From Dryococelus australis (taxonomy: Eukaryota; Arthropoda; Insecta; Phasmatodea; Phasmatidae), in contig CM057009.1 in assembly GCA_029891345.1 (NCBI GenBank), forward strand, positions 209,740,709-209,804,708: a stretch of DNA of 64,000 nt, read 5' to 3'. The notes beneath the pieces were generated by a model, which saw only the letters and a list, made by a program, of their open reading frames with translations, ran no database searches and was not told the origin of the DNA. The translations under genes and the position numbers were made by a program. Numbering within the stretch: position 1 is the stretch's first letter; every line of letters begins with the position of its first letter. Below are positions 49,216 to 60,300 of the stretch, piece after piece.

Positions 49216-49745
49216 TGGATGAGTGTGGCATACGGAGATCGGGATCGGAGCAGGAGCTTGAGGGAGACGCCATGTTATTACGTCACCGTCCGCCATCTTG
49301 TACGTCATTGCCCCGACCGTAACCTTTCACCCGTGACCTTGATCTTGACCTCGAGGACCTTTGACCCCGAAAAAAATAGAAAAACATTTTTAAAAATTCT
49401 AAAATAATCCAAAAAATTTAAAAAATTCCCAAAATTGTTTTTATTAAAAATTATTAAAAAGTGATTAAAATTATTAAAAGGATCCTCAAAAGTATCACTT
49501 TATCCCAGAACATGTAACAGGGATCAGCGACTCCAAGCCAAAAGAGCCAGGTGATAGGGATCAGTGACCCCGGCATCAGGACCATTGATCTTTGACCTTT
49601 GACCTAGAAAATGCAAAAATTCCAAATAAATTTTAAAAATTTAAAAAATAATCCAAAAATCCCTAAATAAATATTATTAAAAAAATTTTAATAAATAATT
49701 TTAAAAATTATTAAAAGAACTATTTAAAAACTCATAAACTAAAAA
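49216..49745. repeat. TGACCT-rich / A-rich duplicated segment
   Basis: Two related units: 49330-49550 and 49560-49745. Each has TGACCT hexamers, GACCTTTGACC and then A-rich tracts with AAAATTATTAAAA. GGGATCAGCGACTCC and GGGATCAGTGACCCC also recur. CCGCCATCTTG, the same core as in the adjoining repeat units, is at about 49290. Non-coding. Confidence 0.65.
49593..49605 (-). promoter_or_regulatory. Perfect DR1 nuclear-receptor-type element
   Basis: TGACCTTTGACCT, on the minus strand AGGTCAAAGGTCA, is two AGGTCA half-sites with one spacer base, the consensus for HNF4 or RXR/USP-type receptors. More hexamers lie at 49334-49351 (TGACCT, TGATCT, TGACCT head to tail). Function is not shown; the setting is repeat-like. 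Confidence 0.45.
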
Positions 49746-50749
49746 AAATTACATTACTTGTTATTGGTATCTATAGTTTCTAGAATTTGTTATAATACAG
49801 TTAATAACCTAAGTCTGTTTGAAACATCTCCTTTCGTTTTGCACCCTAATAGAAATTCATATTCCCCTCCACTTCTTTTAAATCTTTTTCAGTCACTAAC
49901 TTAAACTTAAACGCCAATAACACACACTGATTACATTTTGTTCTGTTACACTGGAGTTATGCACAACTGTCATAAGTTTACTATAACCACATCACTTGCG
50001 TACTAACATATAATTGTCCATGTTGTGTAATACAATATACGCCAAGACAATTCTATAACCATTAGACTTACTGATTTTAAATTTCTAATAACCAGTTTTG
50101 TTTTCATAGTACACTATATTTATTTACATATATTTGTATGCATCCTACATTAGGTCTGTAAATCAGACAAAAGACATAGTGAGAAAATAAGGTAAAGTAA
50201 TGTTATTGTTATTTGCCTTGCCTTATATTTTACCATCACTGGCGACTGTGTCCATTGTCCGGTTAGTGTAGAATATGCTGAACATGTAGGATTGTTGCCA
50301 TAGATACCGCTGTATATTTAGAAAATGGGTGTTATGGGATTCAAGGGAATGTTAAGAGAGCTCTTGGGGGTGGGGGAATTTATTTGAATCAATGACGACG
50401 AGCAAGGTGAAATGGTACCTTCATGTTGGCACCCTCACCGGGCGCGATCATTTATCCATGGGCGAAGTGATGCGCAATGCTTACTGTGCTCGCTACTTCC
50501 TGCGATGCTCTCCTGGAGCACATTCTCTCTGTGTGCAACGGTCTTTAGTTTAATTTGAGATGCTGTGCGGGCCGGTTCGCGTCAGTGGTTGTCGCCACTT
50601 TCGCGATGGGTCGTGATTGTGGTCGGTTTTATTCAAATGCCGTAATTGTGGAATGCCACCTCGTTACCATTGGAGTCTTCTTATAGGGTCCGTTGATCCT
50701 CCTTTGTTTGTGGTCGTCGTATTTGAAGATAGGGTACTGGCAGGGATGA
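49746..50749. other. Non-coding; left flank of the env-bearing retrotransposon
   Basis: 49746-50330 is AT-rich with nothing recognised. 50330-50750 is more GC-rich and may contain the 3' untranslated part or 3' LTR of the retrotransposon to the right, but no duplicate was found near 57 kb to prove an LTR. Confidence 0.35.
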
Positions 50750-50759
50750 GTGGCTGATT

Positions 50760-52190
50760 GTTCGAAGGTAGGAACACTTGCGTGCATTGGCGGTTTTTAT
50801 AGCCTCGCAGAAATTCTTACATTTTCTTATATAGAGAAATAAGATAGGCGAAATTAGTACAACGAATAGTGAAATGCTATGTACGATAACTCTGTGTACA
50901 TGGCTGAAGATAAGTGAGAGGGGGAAAGTTTTATTGGTTGAGAGAGAAAATTTATATCTGCAGGAGAATTTTTTCTGTTAGATTGGTACGGACATTCCAT
51001 TGAGTGTCGAGTAGGTGTGTAATGTTGGTAATAGTGATGCCTTTAAAAGTGCCCAAATGTTCTTATGGGAATTGAATATCTTTCAACAATTGAATTGAAA
51101 TGCCCCTATGCACTGTTGTGTTGGGAGCTGGGCGTCCATCGCAAATATCAATCCCGTGTAGTAAAGTATTACGTCCATGGTGTAATTTGCATCCACATGG
51201 CAGTAAAGTTCCCAATGTTCCAATGTTGTCATGTCGCACAGTACATGAGTTATTATTGTTAGTACAAGTGATATACAACTCCATGGGTGCATTGGCAATT
51301 AAGTATATGTGTGGCTGCATTTGTATAAGAGTAATGCTGTTGACATTTATGGAATGGAATGATCATTCTTCTGTAGTAGGCTCTACAGTGCCTATCTAAA
51401 AAGCTGCTTTGATGCATTTTGCTTTTTCGGCGGGAGTGTGAATATCTGGTATTCGGTATATTTCAAATTCATTTTCTGAAGGCTTTGGAATGTCGTATAT
51501 ATTGTGCGTGTTCATATCCGCTAGTACAGTCGTTTCCTTTTGTATTATATAACATGAGCGGTTTTTGAATTGAAAAGTATTATGAAGAATTTTGTATGTT
51601 TTCCAATTGGCATTTCTTCGGATTAAGGGTACTTGTATCCTTAGAACCATTTGCATTTCTGTGAGGAAACTTTCTGCTATAGGTAAATGAAAATGCAATT
51701 TTATATTAGCTGGCGGGATTGGTAGTATCATTTTTACTATTTATTATGAAATTTGGATTTTACTAACGTCTTTCTGAATTGTTGTTGATAGTACAATATT
51801 TAGTGGTAGATATTTAGTGCATCGTCGAGAAACTGTAGGCCTCATGTATTGCGACCTGTTACGGTGATTTTGTTATTGAATTCCATAAGGAGATGTGTCC
51901 GTAATTCAGTTACGGTGTTTAAATTCAATTATGCGTTTTTACATAAGAGTAGGATGTCAAATGCACAAATTTTCTGGGTCCATATTTCCAGGTTGCGCAA
52001 TCTTTGTGGAAGTTGGAGGGGTATTTGGTAAAACAAGGGTATATATTCTACATACAAGACTTTCGCCTTAATATATTTCCAGTACACGCCAATGTGTATT
52101 CGGTAAGGGGTGTTGGGTAGTGAGGGCAGAATAATATGTAGGAGAAATAATACGACCTTCAAAATCATTTTATTTTGGAGGAATGACCTG
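50760..52190 (-). pseudogene. Envelope-like glycoprotein relic of the retrotransposon
   Basis: A hydrophobic signal-like start (ILKVVLFLLHIILPS) lies near 52150. Middle segments at 51396-51731 and 51063-51320 contain conserved-looking Cys, Leu and Pro residues of the F-like envelope family, for example LGTLLPCGCKLHHG. Near 50815-50876 there is a transmembrane helix, SISLFVVLISPILFLYIRK, followed by a short basic tail. The order signal - ectodomain - anchor fits an errantivirus envelope, which mediates membrane fusion in intact relatives. It follows integrase directly, as expected. The three main pieces lie in different frames, so it is not expressible. Assignment rests on position, topology and weak residue patterns. 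Confidence 0.55.
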
Positions 52191-52689
52191 AAACACAATA
52201 TAAGTGAGTACCAATGTAATTATACTTTCATGTTGATTAATATATTAATGTTAACGATTGTTGTTAATGTGTAAGGTGCACCTGTGTTATGAATGAGGAT
52301 TGAGGGGGGAGGGGGGTAGTAAAATATTTGGTAGGCGATTGGGGGTTTTGTTTATAAGTGGTTTCCTTTTTCAATGGCCGGAATAACACTTGTTTGTCTT
52401 AGGGGCCTGGAATTCAGATTCCTGGTGTTTAGTGTAGATTCAATATGTTTATCCCTATGTGTTTTTGATATAAATGCTGTGTTGGGGCCTAGATTTTTAA
52501 TTATTTTGAATGGTCCAATGTATTTAAAATTAACAGCTTTATTCCTAATTTGTCTCCGAAGCCAGATGAGCTGGTTAAGTTTCTACGACATTTGTTTATT
52601 TTCTTATCAAAATTAATGCTTTTCTTATCCGACCATTCCTAATATTGTCTCATGCTTTTTGATGGGCCTGACTCTATGTTTGCAACCAG

Positions 52690-53439
52690 TCGGGGGTGCG
52701 GAATTGCGGTTGGTTTAATACGACTTGAGTATGTTGTGTGGCGTTTACTCTGTGTATTAGCTAAAATGGGGAGAACATTGATGGCATGTTAATGGTTGTG
52801 CTGTAGTTGAAAATTATGAAATATATATATTAATTCCTTTGCTGTGGAGATTCATGAGCATGCATGGTTAAGTATTGTCCAATTATTTTATTAATAGCTT
52901 CGATTAATCCATTGGTTTGTGAACTATATATGCTGCGGTTCTTAGTCTTTTAATTTGTAGATCTGACAGTAGTTTCGTTATCATTTCATTATTGAAGTAA
53001 GTCCCCCTGTCGGTCAGGATGTATTTGGGACACCCAATTCTAAGTATAACTGCTTTTATAAATCCTGCAGGAGTTTGTGCGTCTAATCTCTAATGACTTG
53101 CACGACTACTTATCTCGTAGCTAAGTCGGTCATAATAATCATGTTTTCATTGCCTTATTTTGTTTCAGGTAGTGGTCCCTTAACATTAAGTAACCACATT
53201 ATAAATATTGGCAGGGGATCAGTTGGTTGTCACTGGCCTCATGATTTGACATTCATTAATTTTGTATTCTGGCAAATTTCACAAGTTTGGACATCATTCT
53301 CAACATCCTTGTCCATTTTTTCCCAGGCGTACGCTTCCATTTTTTTTGTATTTTCTTGTTTTCCGAAATGCTGCCCCCCTAATAATGCGTCATGGTGTGC
53401 TGTTATTATTTCATTTACATAGTAGTTAGGTACGACCAT
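52690..53439 (-). pseudogene. Retrotransposon integrase (zinc finger and catalytic core)
   Basis: The open part 53239-53439 holds the H2C2 zinc-binding domain: AHHDALLGGQHFGKQ (His pair) and VQTCEICQNTK (Cys pair). Downstream, a broken frame near 53050-52900 shows LRIGCPKYILTDRGTYFNNE, which contains the second catalytic Asp (TDRG), then LQIKRLRTAAY. After a frameshift, a remnant of the NG-E segment with the catalytic Glu follows (about 52890). It joins cDNA to the host genome in active relatives. It sits between RNase H and env. Confidence 0.8.
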
Positions 53440-54109
53440 TAGGTGTTTTTCACCTGCGGGTGTATGTACTTTATAGTAAACATTGCCATTTGCTGTTATC
53501 CCATAATTTTGTGACCTCTTTCTGTCAATGGGAGAAGCTTTGTGTGGTTCTGTGAGAGTTGGTTTAATTTTTTGAATATTTCGGTCATTGGAATATGCTC
53601 CTTGAAATGGGGATGTATTAGAAGTTACATGTTTTATTGGAAATAGAATTAGTTGCTTGCCAGGTTCAATTTCTTAGTCATCTGATAAGTTTTCGCAATA
53701 ATGGTTTGTAAATAGTGTGCTGGTCTTTTTTTTTCTGAGCCATCATTCTTATTGATGTTAGCTGTTCATTGACTGAAATCAAAATTTCTGGATTTCATTA
53801 TTTGGGATAATTCCAATACTAATGTTATAATAATCTGATATAGCTTAAAAAATTAAATTATGTGGTACATTTCAATGGCTTGTGATCATTGTTTGGTTTT
53901 TATTTGCTCTGAGTGGTGTCATTTTCTGTTAGTCACTGTAAGTCATCATCCCATTTGTTACATACATACTTATACATGCATGTGTGTATTTCATCTGATT
54001 TTTTTTTTTGGATTTACTAAAATTAGGGCTGCCGCCACCTCATACAAACTAGTTAGTGTGTTATAAACTTGTATAGTGGGATATATTTTGTCGTGTACAG
54101 CTATTGTAG

Positions 54110-54490
54110 TTTAAATATTGGTGTTGTTTTCGGGTAGGCGGGTAATAGTGTCTGCAATAATGTAATTTTTACCCTTTACAATTTTTGTTTGAAATTCGAA
54201 ATCAGATAGTGCAGTTGCCAATTTTTTAATATATGTATGTTGTTCAGCCATGGAATGGAGATATCTTAAAGATACGTGATCTATATTTCGGGTGAATTTG
54301 CATCCATAACAGAATTTTCAGAATTGAATGCAAAAATGCATACTACATTGCTCCTAGCTCCCTTTCAGTGGTGCTCAAATTTTCTTCATTTTGATATAGT
54401 TCATGTTGCATAAGCTATAATATAGCTTGTTCCATTAGGGTCTTGTTAAATTAGGGCTTCTACTATCGCTGTTTTTGATGCATCGCATAC
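54110..54490 (-). pseudogene. Retrotransposon RNase H
   Basis: Pieces in several frames give ASKTAIVEALI, QDPNGTSYIIAYAT, then NLSTTERELGAM-like residues after frameshifts, and at the end DFEFQTKIVKGKNYIIADTI with TRLPENN. This is the standard gypsy RNase H order up to the final Asp (ADxxxR). At least three stops or frameshifts. It would remove the RNA template during reverse transcription. Confidence 0.75.
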
Positions 54491-54829
54491 CAGAATATTT
54501 TCCCTGTTGTTTTTGAATGATGATAAGTAGAAGCTGTAGTAATGGCATCTTTTAATTTATGGAATGCTATTTTCTGTGGAGTTCTGTAAGTGATTGTGCA
54601 ATTTCTGAGCAGTTTTTAATGAATGTACGCAAATAAGACATGAGTGCAAGGAATGAACATAGTCATTTTACTGTCTTGGGTGGCGATATTTCTGAAATTG
54701 CTTGTGTTTTCCATTGATCAGGAAATAAGCCTTGTGGTGTGAGTTTGTGAACTCAGATGACTAGTTATTGTTTAGCAAATTGATATTTCTTTGCATTTAA
54801 TTTACCTTCAAACTCTCTCATTATTTTAA

Positions 54830-55372
54830 AAAACTTTTTGAAGATATGAAAAGTATCGCCTAATACAAAAATTACATCTGCATAGCATACTACAGTGTTC
54901 CAAATTAGGTCTCATACCAGGATGTCTACAAAATTTTGAAAAAAAATTGCAGACTCCTGGACAGTCCCATCAGCATGCGTCAGTATTGGAACAAACCTAT
55001 TTGGTATATGTTGAAGACTAACTTAAGTATATCTTACTTTTTGACAGGAATCGCATATAATCTGCTGAACATATGAATGTTGGTACCATATTTTGTGTTT
55101 TGAATAACTTGAAGTATATCATCTGTCTGGGGTAGTGGGAAATTTTCCTGTTTAATATATACATTTAAAGCACGGAAGTCACTAAGAAAGTGAATACTAC
55201 CATCTTCCTTTCGTACAATCAGGCAAGGATCTGCATACTGACTTGTGGATGGCTCTATTATTTTTGCATCTAACATTTGCTGAATTTGTTCCTTTATGGC
55301 CTCGCATCTTTTTGGAGCAAGTCTATACGTTTTGCCATGAATTGGTTTAGCTGTAGTAAGTTTAATACTCAT
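54830..55372 (-). pseudogene. Retrotransposon reverse transcriptase
   Basis: The open N-terminal part (55034-55372) contains KEQIQQMLDAKIIEPSTSQY, IVRKEDGSIHFLSDFRALN and FPLPQTDDILQVI, typical gypsy RT fingers. The D-containing motif A is altered (IHMFSRLYA where the family has a catalytic Asp). The active-site box near 54873-54884 reads YADV in place of YADD, so one metal-binding Asp is lost. The protease expected upstream (55.5-55.8 kb) is not clearly readable. Confidence 0.85.
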
Positions 55373-56007
55373 TTTATATATATTTTTTTCATTTCTGTGA
55401 GGTCTGTTAACTTATATGCAAATCTATCCTCTTGTTGTTTCAGTAGGTTTTGAATTTTTTATTCCTGTTCTGGTGGTAAAGCTGGATTAATATTTTTCAT
55501 TCGTACATTTTATTCTTCTGTTTCACGATTTACTAGTTTCTGAATTACATGAAGTGTGAATTTATTGTAAAGGGGTTCTGATTTATCTATAAGAGGTACT
55601 GTGATGATTCGATTTTGCTCTAATATCAGAGTGTGGCAATGTTTTTATGTAAGTGCAGTATTAGCTGATGACAATGAATGAAATTACACCCTAATATGAT
55701 GTCAGTTTGTAAATTTTCTATGGATAGGAAGTCATGTTTGAATGTGTAGCCTGAGATTTGAAATATTTTTGTTGTGTGAATTTTGGGGATGGTAATTCTT
55801 TAGTTGCTGCTATAAGATTTATATTTTCTTCTATAGGTTTCAATTTCTGATCTTGTACTATTGTTTCTGCTATGCATGTAGAAGTGCCAGAAAGTGTTGT
55901 TCATTGCTAACAATAGTGATCTTTTTTGTAGACAATATGTCATATGTAAGTGCAATAAAAGTGATTTCATCTACATTTTGTTTTGCAAAGGGGTTATTAC
56001 TGGTCTG

Positions 56008-57000
56008 TTATAATTGATAAGTTATATCTTGTTTGTTTTCAATTTTGCATTGCCTTTCTGACTTTATGTCATCGAAGATTTCCCTTCCCATTACATCCCT
56101 TCTTTTGACACCTTGTGTAGCAAGTTTCCATTGAAATTGTTTGAAAATGTTCTGAAATATCAGCGTGCCATGTAATGTTTTGGTTGGGGAACATGGGATA
56201 GTTTTTGGCATGATTACCTTCATAGAAACACAGTGTACATGTGATTGCAAATTGGGATTTGCATCCTAATTTAATTGCTTTTTCTCTCTTATGTTTTATT
56301 GTTGTGTTCTGACTCCTTGAAGTTGTTACTTGGGTGAGTTTCCTTTTTTTCTCTTTGTAGTTCAAAAGTTTGTTGTGTGTTTTCCCTGCAAGCCTTCTCA
56401 ACTGTTCTTATCTTTGATATTTCAGGTGTCCTATTTTGCTATTGTTATTTTGCTATCTGTTTGCATGCTCTCTTGTGTAATATACTTTGTGTTTACTATT
56501 ATATTTGTGGTAACCAGATTTGTTGCTTGTAGTATATGAGTTGTTTTTCTTAACTAATGGACGACTTTCCTGTGGACATACTACTGAGTAAGTGTTGAGA
56601 TTGTGCCTACAGTTTCTGACCACAATTTCTGCATATGTAGGTCAGTTGCTTCCCTTTAATTCAAATTTGTATTGCCAGGGTGTATGGGAGGTTTCTACAC
56701 CCTGTGAAAAAAGTTTTTTGAATATGTTGAATTTTTGAAATTTGTGTGGTTGGGGAATGGAAACTGTTGATGTAGTATTCCATGTACTTGTATCATATAA
56801 AAGTTGTGAAATAGAAATGGGGGTACCTCAAATAAGGGTGGTGTGTTCCTTTCCATATGTGTATTTATTGACCTAAAACATTGTCCTTGCTGAGTTAAGT
56901 AACAGTTTTATAGCATTGATGATGAGTGCAATGGATTAATGTGACTGTAGGTAAAAACTTTGTTTTTGTAGTATATCGTTTCTTTGAACTTAATGCTTAT
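56008..57000 (-). pseudogene. Gag/nucleocapsid-like region of the env-bearing retrotransposon
   Basis: CTLCFYEGNHAKNYPMF at about 56210 resembles a CCHC zinc knuckle with the last Cys replaced, preceded by a basic stretch (KHKREKAIKLGCK). A second broken Cys-containing stretch lies at 56560-56640. Frames switch often. Assignment as gag is by position upstream of RT and by the knuckle-like motif. Confidence 0.45.
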
Positions 57001-57107
57001 TTTCGTGGCAATTTTGAAATATGTTTTTATTATTGTGTGGTTTTGTGTTGTCTGTCTGGCTTGTTGTTTCTTTTAGTATCAGTTTATTTATTTCACACTT
57101 AATTATT

Positions 57108-57142
57108 CACTTACCCAGTGGTCATGGTGGCGTGCCACCACA
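57108..57142 (-). repeat. Truncated 3' LTR (first ~35 bp)
   Basis: CACTTACCCAGTGG then GGTGGCGTGCCACCACA matches the end of the 5' LTR (CACTTACCCAGTGG ... GGTGGCATGCCACCACA at 63224-63260). The similarity stops at about 57108, where the other retrotransposon's sequence begins. The LTR edge contains the palindrome GTGGCATGCCAC. Confidence 0.8.
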
Positions 57143-57154
57143 TCACCCCCTGCC
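57143..57154 (-). promoter_or_regulatory. Polypurine tract
   Basis: On the minus strand GGCAGGGGGTGA lies immediately before the LTR start TGTGGTGGC, in the position where plus-strand DNA synthesis is primed. Confidence 0.75.
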
Positions 57155-57239
57155 AGTGATGGACCCACATAACGAAAAACCACCCTCAAGGCAGTCGGAA
57201 AATAAATGTGTCGACCAGAACATGAAGCAGGTGGAAGAA

Positions 57240-57985
57240 TCAGAGATTGGCTGTCGGTGACCTGGGGAGGTGTAGGTGTTTCCAGTTCGATGCTGGGATG
57301 GGTGTGGCAAGATTATTGGCCAGATATTCATTTGTGGTGTATGCCGGCTTGAGGCGATCAATAGAGACTCTGACCAGTAGGCCATTCATCTGGCAGGTTG
57401 CAGTCTTATAGGCCCGATGCAACACTGGGAAGGGGCCTTCATATGGAGGTTGAAGACATCCCTTTGGCACCTCGCGACTGATGAAGACTTCTGTTGTTGA
57501 TGCTAGGTCCTTGAAGACAAACTGCTTTTGTTTACCATGACAAGAGCCAACAACAGGTCGGAGTTCACTGAAGTGCTGTCGTAACTCTTTTATAAGACCT
57601 GTGGCATCCATATGTTGAGAACTGGGATGAGCTACTAGGAATTCTCCAGGTAGCTGCAGTGGTTGCCCATACACAATATCAGCAGAAGATGCATGCAAGT
57701 CCTCTCTCTAGGCCGCTCTGATTTCCAAGAGAATGGTGTCCACCCAGTGTTCTGTCATGTGGCACTGTATGGCCACTTTGAACTGCCTATCCATGCACTC
57801 GACCATGCAATTAGCAGCAGAATGGAATGCTGTTGTCCTCAAACGAGTCATGCATGTCATGTTGCTGAGATATCTGAAAAGTGCAGACTCGAACTTCCTA
57901 CTCTGATCAGTTGTGATCAGTAGTGGTGTGCCAAAGCAAGCTATCTAGGTGATGTAGAATTCTCGGGCCACAGTTGAGGATTCGA
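57240..57985 (-). pseudogene. CsRn1-like integrase, core and C-terminal part
   Basis: Frame fragments give WWPEAVPIENIESSTVAREF, CFGTPLLITTDQ with a catalytic Asp, LRTTAFHSAANCMVECMDRQ with the catalytic Glu (MVE) and ILLEIRAA. An open run (57240-57698) follows: SSADIVYGQPLQLPGEFL, then VFISREVPKGCLQPPYEGPF and VSIDRLKPAY, the GPY/F-type C-terminal module. Two in-frame stops break the core. The N-terminal half lies beyond the insertion at 58019-59360. Confidence 0.88.
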
Positions 57986-58018
57986 TGTTCTCAATGGGCA
58001 CTGCTTCTGGCCACCAAA

Positions 58019-59360
58019 GGGTCAATTAAATATAAGTACCTAACATTTGTACTGGCGCAACACAACACAAATAAAACTCTACTACACTTGCACCCATAAC
58101 CACGGGGGTAAAAATACACTGAACAGAATTGGGCGTGGCTTTTTGAGCCACAAATCTTCACTCCCACTACCCGACCAACAGTGGCCAATGAAATAACTTG
58201 TTACAAAGTGTTCATGACCACATGGATACATAAGTTGCAATGGATTTCACATGTACTATTGTGTTTTGAAGTGGCAGTTCATAATGTTTTTTTTTCACGC
58301 ATAAAAGTTGTCGATATTGTGTAGTAGTTATAACTTAAACGACAACTGGCGAGTGTTATGTTTGTACTGCGATGTTTGGACATGAAGAGCTGCTTATTTC
58401 ACTAATTGATGAAGTGTGATGATTGGTGATTAATGCATGGATAGCTACATATTTTTAGCAGACAAGAAATTAAAATTTTAATGATGCGACATAATATCAG
58501 ATATGCTTGAGATTGTGTGTTTGGTGTTATTTACATTAAAAAAGAGATGTTATACTGTATATTATAAGCATTAATTAGATTTGTGACTGTGTACGAAGTG
58601 TTACTGACCTAATGTTGTGTTTAATTTTTTTTTTTGTTTAGAAAACATGGCTTTCTTCCCTGTGTTTAAGTTCATTACAAATTTCCATATGGCTGATATT
58701 TTCTCCGCGAATGCAATCGGTGCAGTGCTCAAGTTGAATACTGAGGGTTATGTAAAGTGTTTGTAGTTTATGTTACATTCGTAAACATCTATCGATATTC
58801 GTGTTGCATGGCATGCCATAAGCATTTTCATCACCAATTGTTGCCGCACCCTTCGACAGTTAATGAAACAAGACTCTTTTGTGTTCCATAACAATTCCCC
58901 TTCCAAAATATAAAGCAAAAAATTTAAGCACTTTAATAAAAAATTATTTTTGGGACTGTGTTGATGGAAATAAAAGTGTCTTATCTTATGTGAAAAGTTA
59001 AGCCAGAAGCACCCTCAGAAAACATACTTTCTCCATTCTACTTTCTCCATTCTACCCTCTTCAATTTGTTGAAATCACTCTAATTTAGTAATTTACTAAA
59101 TTTGCCACAAACAACATATAGCCTAAACATAATTTTTGACAATAGCCATGTTGCTTGTTAGCTACATGAGTCGACTGTGCATGTGCAGCGAGAGTAATTT
59201 GCATTTGCACCGAGGTATTAGCCTGGGTGCAGATTTCTCTGCTTTTTGCATAAGTACACATTTTTTTGCACCTCTGTTTATAATTTTTAATTCCATTTTG
59301 GTGCAATGCAAGTGCAAATTTTGTGTTGAACCCATAGAAATGTGTATTTAATTGGCACCC
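58019..59360. mobile_element. 1.34-kb non-autonomous insertion with TIRs inside the integrase
   Basis: The left end reads GGGTCAATTAAATATA, and the right end in reverse complement reads GGGTGCCAATTAAATACA, an imperfect TIR with a 2-base gap. Immediately outside, the integrase reading is continuous across the gap: the right side ends at TIIDSFN, the left side resumes at WWPEAVPIENI. The interior has no transposase-like open frame. This resembles a hAT-type MITE, but the target duplication is blurred, so the superfamily is uncertain. Confidence 0.7.
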
Positions 59361-59700
59361 TATTAAAGCTGTCAATGATCGTCATGCAATAGCAGAAGCC
59401 TTGTGAAACCAGCATGGGACCAACCAGGTCTACATGAACATGGCCGAAATGAGCAGAGGGTGGCAGGTATGAGCCCACTGTTGATGAGATATGACGAGAA
59501 ATGTTTGCACACTGACAGGAACATGCCCATCGTCATCAGTCAGACTTAACTGAAGGCCATACAAAGCACTGAGTGACTAACTTGAGCTTTGATGCCTGGG
59601 TTCGTCAGCTGGTGAACCACATTGAAGGCTGTCCAGCGAAAGGGCGCAGTGTTGTATGGTCATGTGGTCGGGGTGGAGACATCGCAGTAGACCTAGAATG
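59361..59700 (-). pseudogene. CsRn1-like integrase, N-terminal part
   Basis: The open frame at 59361-59478 reads HFGHVHVDLVGPMLVSQGFC then YCMTIIDSFN, the DLVGP and TIIDRF landmarks at the start of the integrase core, including the first catalytic Asp (HVDLVGP). Upstream sequence to about 59700 is frameshifted. It joins with the part at 57240-57985 after removal of the insertion. Confidence 0.8.
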
Positions 59701-59779
59701 GCGACTCTTGCAGGCTTAACTTCCTTAGATGCAGGCCAAAATCCTTCTGCAGGAACTGCTTTAATACTTTGTCCAATGC

Positions 59780-60300
59780 CTGTGAAGCAGCAAGAGCCTG
59801 GTAATCGAATGTAGCAGTGACAGCATCAACCCTGGAAAAGGTGTCAGCAACAGCACTTGCTGAACCTGCAATGTGCCGAAAGTTGGATGTTGGTCGTGAA
59901 TTAACTAATGAAGTCCAAATGGTGGGACTGATGGGGTGAGCACTTGTTTGGGTTCTGTGAAAATGCGAAAATGAGGGGCTTGTGGTCTGTTAAAGCAATA
60001 AAGTCTCTCCCCCCAACTTTCTGGATAAATTGGTGAATTACAGAATATATGGCAAAAAGCTTTTGATCATAAGCCCCATATTTCTGCTGAGCAGGGCTGA
60101 GCTTCTTCGAGAAGAAGGGTAAGGGCTGCCAACTTCCTGGTACATGCTGCTAGTGCACTGGCCCGATTGCGAAGTCCGAGGCATCTGTCATCATTGCCAA
60201 GGGGGGAATCGGGATGGGATGAGCAGTGTTAGCAATGCTGCTCTTGCCTTCGTCAAATGCCTTTTCTATGTCAGTGGTCCATATCAGTATAGCACAGCCC
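59780..60300 (-). pseudogene. CsRn1-like RNase H
   Basis: Starts in the frame ending AMMTDASDFAIG (about 60190; first catalytic Asp in TDAS). After a frameshift it continues with QKYGAYDQKLFAIYSVIHQF, an altered version of the usual S-E-K-L motif, and DFIALTDHKPLIFAFSQNP containing the TDHKPL Asp. Beyond about 59880 it decays. It follows RT directly. Confidence 0.82.

Larger units (their letters stand above)
50750..57107 (-). mobile_element. Ty3/gypsy retrotransposon with env-like gene (decayed)
   Basis: On the minus strand, right to left, the order is a gag-like zinc-knuckle region, reverse transcriptase, RNase H, integrase (zinc finger and core) and an envelope-like ORF. This is the arrangement of insect errantiviruses. 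All parts are broken by stops and frameshifts. No LTR pair was found, and the right border abuts the truncated 3' LTR of the neighbouring element, so this copy probably lost its 5' end or integrated there. Confidence 0.75.

Noticed and set aside
50226-50260. TGGCGACTGTGTCCA as a primer-binding site
   Set aside because: Wrong strand for the adjacent minus-strand element, and no LTR end before it.
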